Shown here piece by piece: positions 62,983-64,000 of a DNA stretch of 64,000 nucleotides. Source of the DNA: Fasciolopsis buskii (lineage: Eukaryota; Platyhelminthes; Trematoda; Plagiorchiida; Fasciolidae). Within the stretch, counting starts at the first letter, position 1; each line of letters opens with the position of its first letter. The stretch lies in contig LUCM01005711.1 of the NCBI GenBank assembly GCA_008360955.1, positions 108,095 to 172,094 on the forward strand. The letters run 5' to 3'. Made by a program: the position numbers and the translations under genes. The notes below the pieces were generated by a model. The model did not search any database. It was not told the origin of the DNA and saw only the letters and a program-made list of their open reading frames with translations.

Positions 62983-63014
62983 ACCACGTTTCGACTAGCT
63001 GCATTCTTCTCAAG
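62983..63014 (-). ncRNA. Penelope-tail-like motif (second example)
   Basis: Minus strand: CTTGAGAAGAATGCAG, then CTAGTCGAAACGTGGTC. It has the same layout as 45903-45942 but a poorer hairpin. No flanking retroelement coding was seen. Confidence 0.25.
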
Positions 63015-64000
63015 GGGAAAAAACAAAAAAACATTAACACTTTGGGAAGAAGCTTTATTACCTTGTGGATAAGCAACCGATTCGTCGCAAATGAGGAGTT
63101 CTTTGAGAAGAACCCGTGTATTTTGCCAAGGTGGTTAATTAGGCACTCATTTGTTTCGATCGTTAAGAGAGCGGTTAGTGAACCAGAAGAAACCGCATTG
63201 TTTTAGCGACAAAGTAAACTTTATCTATACACGAATGTCTATTAAGCTTTGACTGAAAGCATATTCATAATACAGTGCTGCCTTTTGTGCGGATATTAAT
63301 CACACGGTGACGCAAGAATACGTCTGGTAGAAAGCCATGCAATTCACTCCTTCGTGTACCAGTGTTAAAAGGGTTAGGCTGATTTAGACCGGGCAACAAT
63401 GGCCAAACAAATATCACTTCAAACAATCGTGAAGAAATTTCAATAGTATTGCGAATTTACTAGGCTTTGAATCTAATTTGAACATATCACACCGGGTATT
63501 AGGTCGACCGCAAAGGCTCACTTGGGAAGAGGAGTGAACGGATTGCGTGATTCCAACCCACGACTCCTGGCCATGTAAATCCTACAGAATTTCCTTCGGG
63601 GTTCTATCGATTTTCAACAGTTGAGTAGCTACACCTGGTCCTTTGACTACCAAAGCTTGGAAGTTCATTCTGCATTACAATACATAATAATCTGACCTGG
63701 AAATAGGTAACTTAAGCGGAACAAAACTTTCCGATCCACGGGGAAACGGTCTAATTCAGTCAACTTAAGATCACGTACTGGACTTATTGTAATTTAAAAC
63801 CTTGTTATAGCTAATGGACAGCAATTCTAAGTATGTATGGAATATATTTTGGCCGTTATTACCCTAGTGCCGTTCGAGTGTGATCACATGTTGAGTTCCC
63901 TTTGGTAGATCCCCTGTTTTTGTTTTAAAAATTCGCAACAGAGTTAAAATAATTGCTGTAAGTTGGTTTTGACAAGCCCAGATCCGGCTCAGAAGTAACC
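63015..64000. other. No gene recognised
   Basis: A 79-aa ORF overlaps 62967-63206 (+) but shows no domain. Confidence 0.45.

Overview
The window is eukaryotic, AT-leaning, repeat-rich DNA with long introns. Its content (YY1-type zinc fingers split by a 3.4 kb intron, RTE- and CR1-like LINEs, one with an (ATG)n tail, a Penelope-like element, a Merlin DNA transposon and tRNA-derived SINEs) fits a parasitic flatworm, most likely a digenean trematode. The species cannot be told from this sequence, and the clade call is an inference. One assembly gap (N run, 30522-31050) is present.

Left part (1-9.2 kb): after LINE and SINE fragments come the last two coding exons of a YY1/Pho-type zinc-finger transcription factor on the + strand (4285-4697 and 8089-8788). 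Donor, acceptor and reading phase agree. The 5' exons (fingers 1, 2 and the start of 3) were not found and probably lie left of the window. The intron holds a 5'-truncated, broken Penelope-like retroelement with reverse transcriptase and GIY-YIG endonuclease. It is bounded on both sides by (TA)n tracts and has a possible decayed hammerhead ribozyme in its tail.

Middle (9.2-58.6 kb): I see no host gene I can defend. It is a graveyard of mobile DNA: two old + strand LINEs (about 13.3-14.3 and 18.6-21.3 kb), a CR1-like LINE (23.8-25.5 kb, -), and a longer RTE-type LINE (27.9-32.4 kb, -). The RTE element crosses the N gap and carries a nested 847-bp Merlin transposon with terminal inverted repeats and an 8-bp target duplication. 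A short internally deleted derivative of the same LINE sits at 53.9-55.1 kb. Between these are a palindromic MITE family (3 copies), three tRNA-derived SINE families (9 copies in the window), an unnamed dispersed repeat (4 copies), a second unnamed repeat with a conserved reading frame (2 copies), and several microsatellites.

Right part (58.6-64 kb): the last exon of a bZIP transcription factor (59970-61229, +), of the PAR/NFIL3 type by its basic region, with five perfectly spaced zipper leucines and a PLDLS motif of the kind that binds the corepressor CtBP. Its 5' exon or exons are not identified; a weak candidate ORF lies at 58615-58806. The two host genes are both DNA-binding regulators on the same strand, separated by about 50 kb of repeats. 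Nothing in the sequence shows that they work together.
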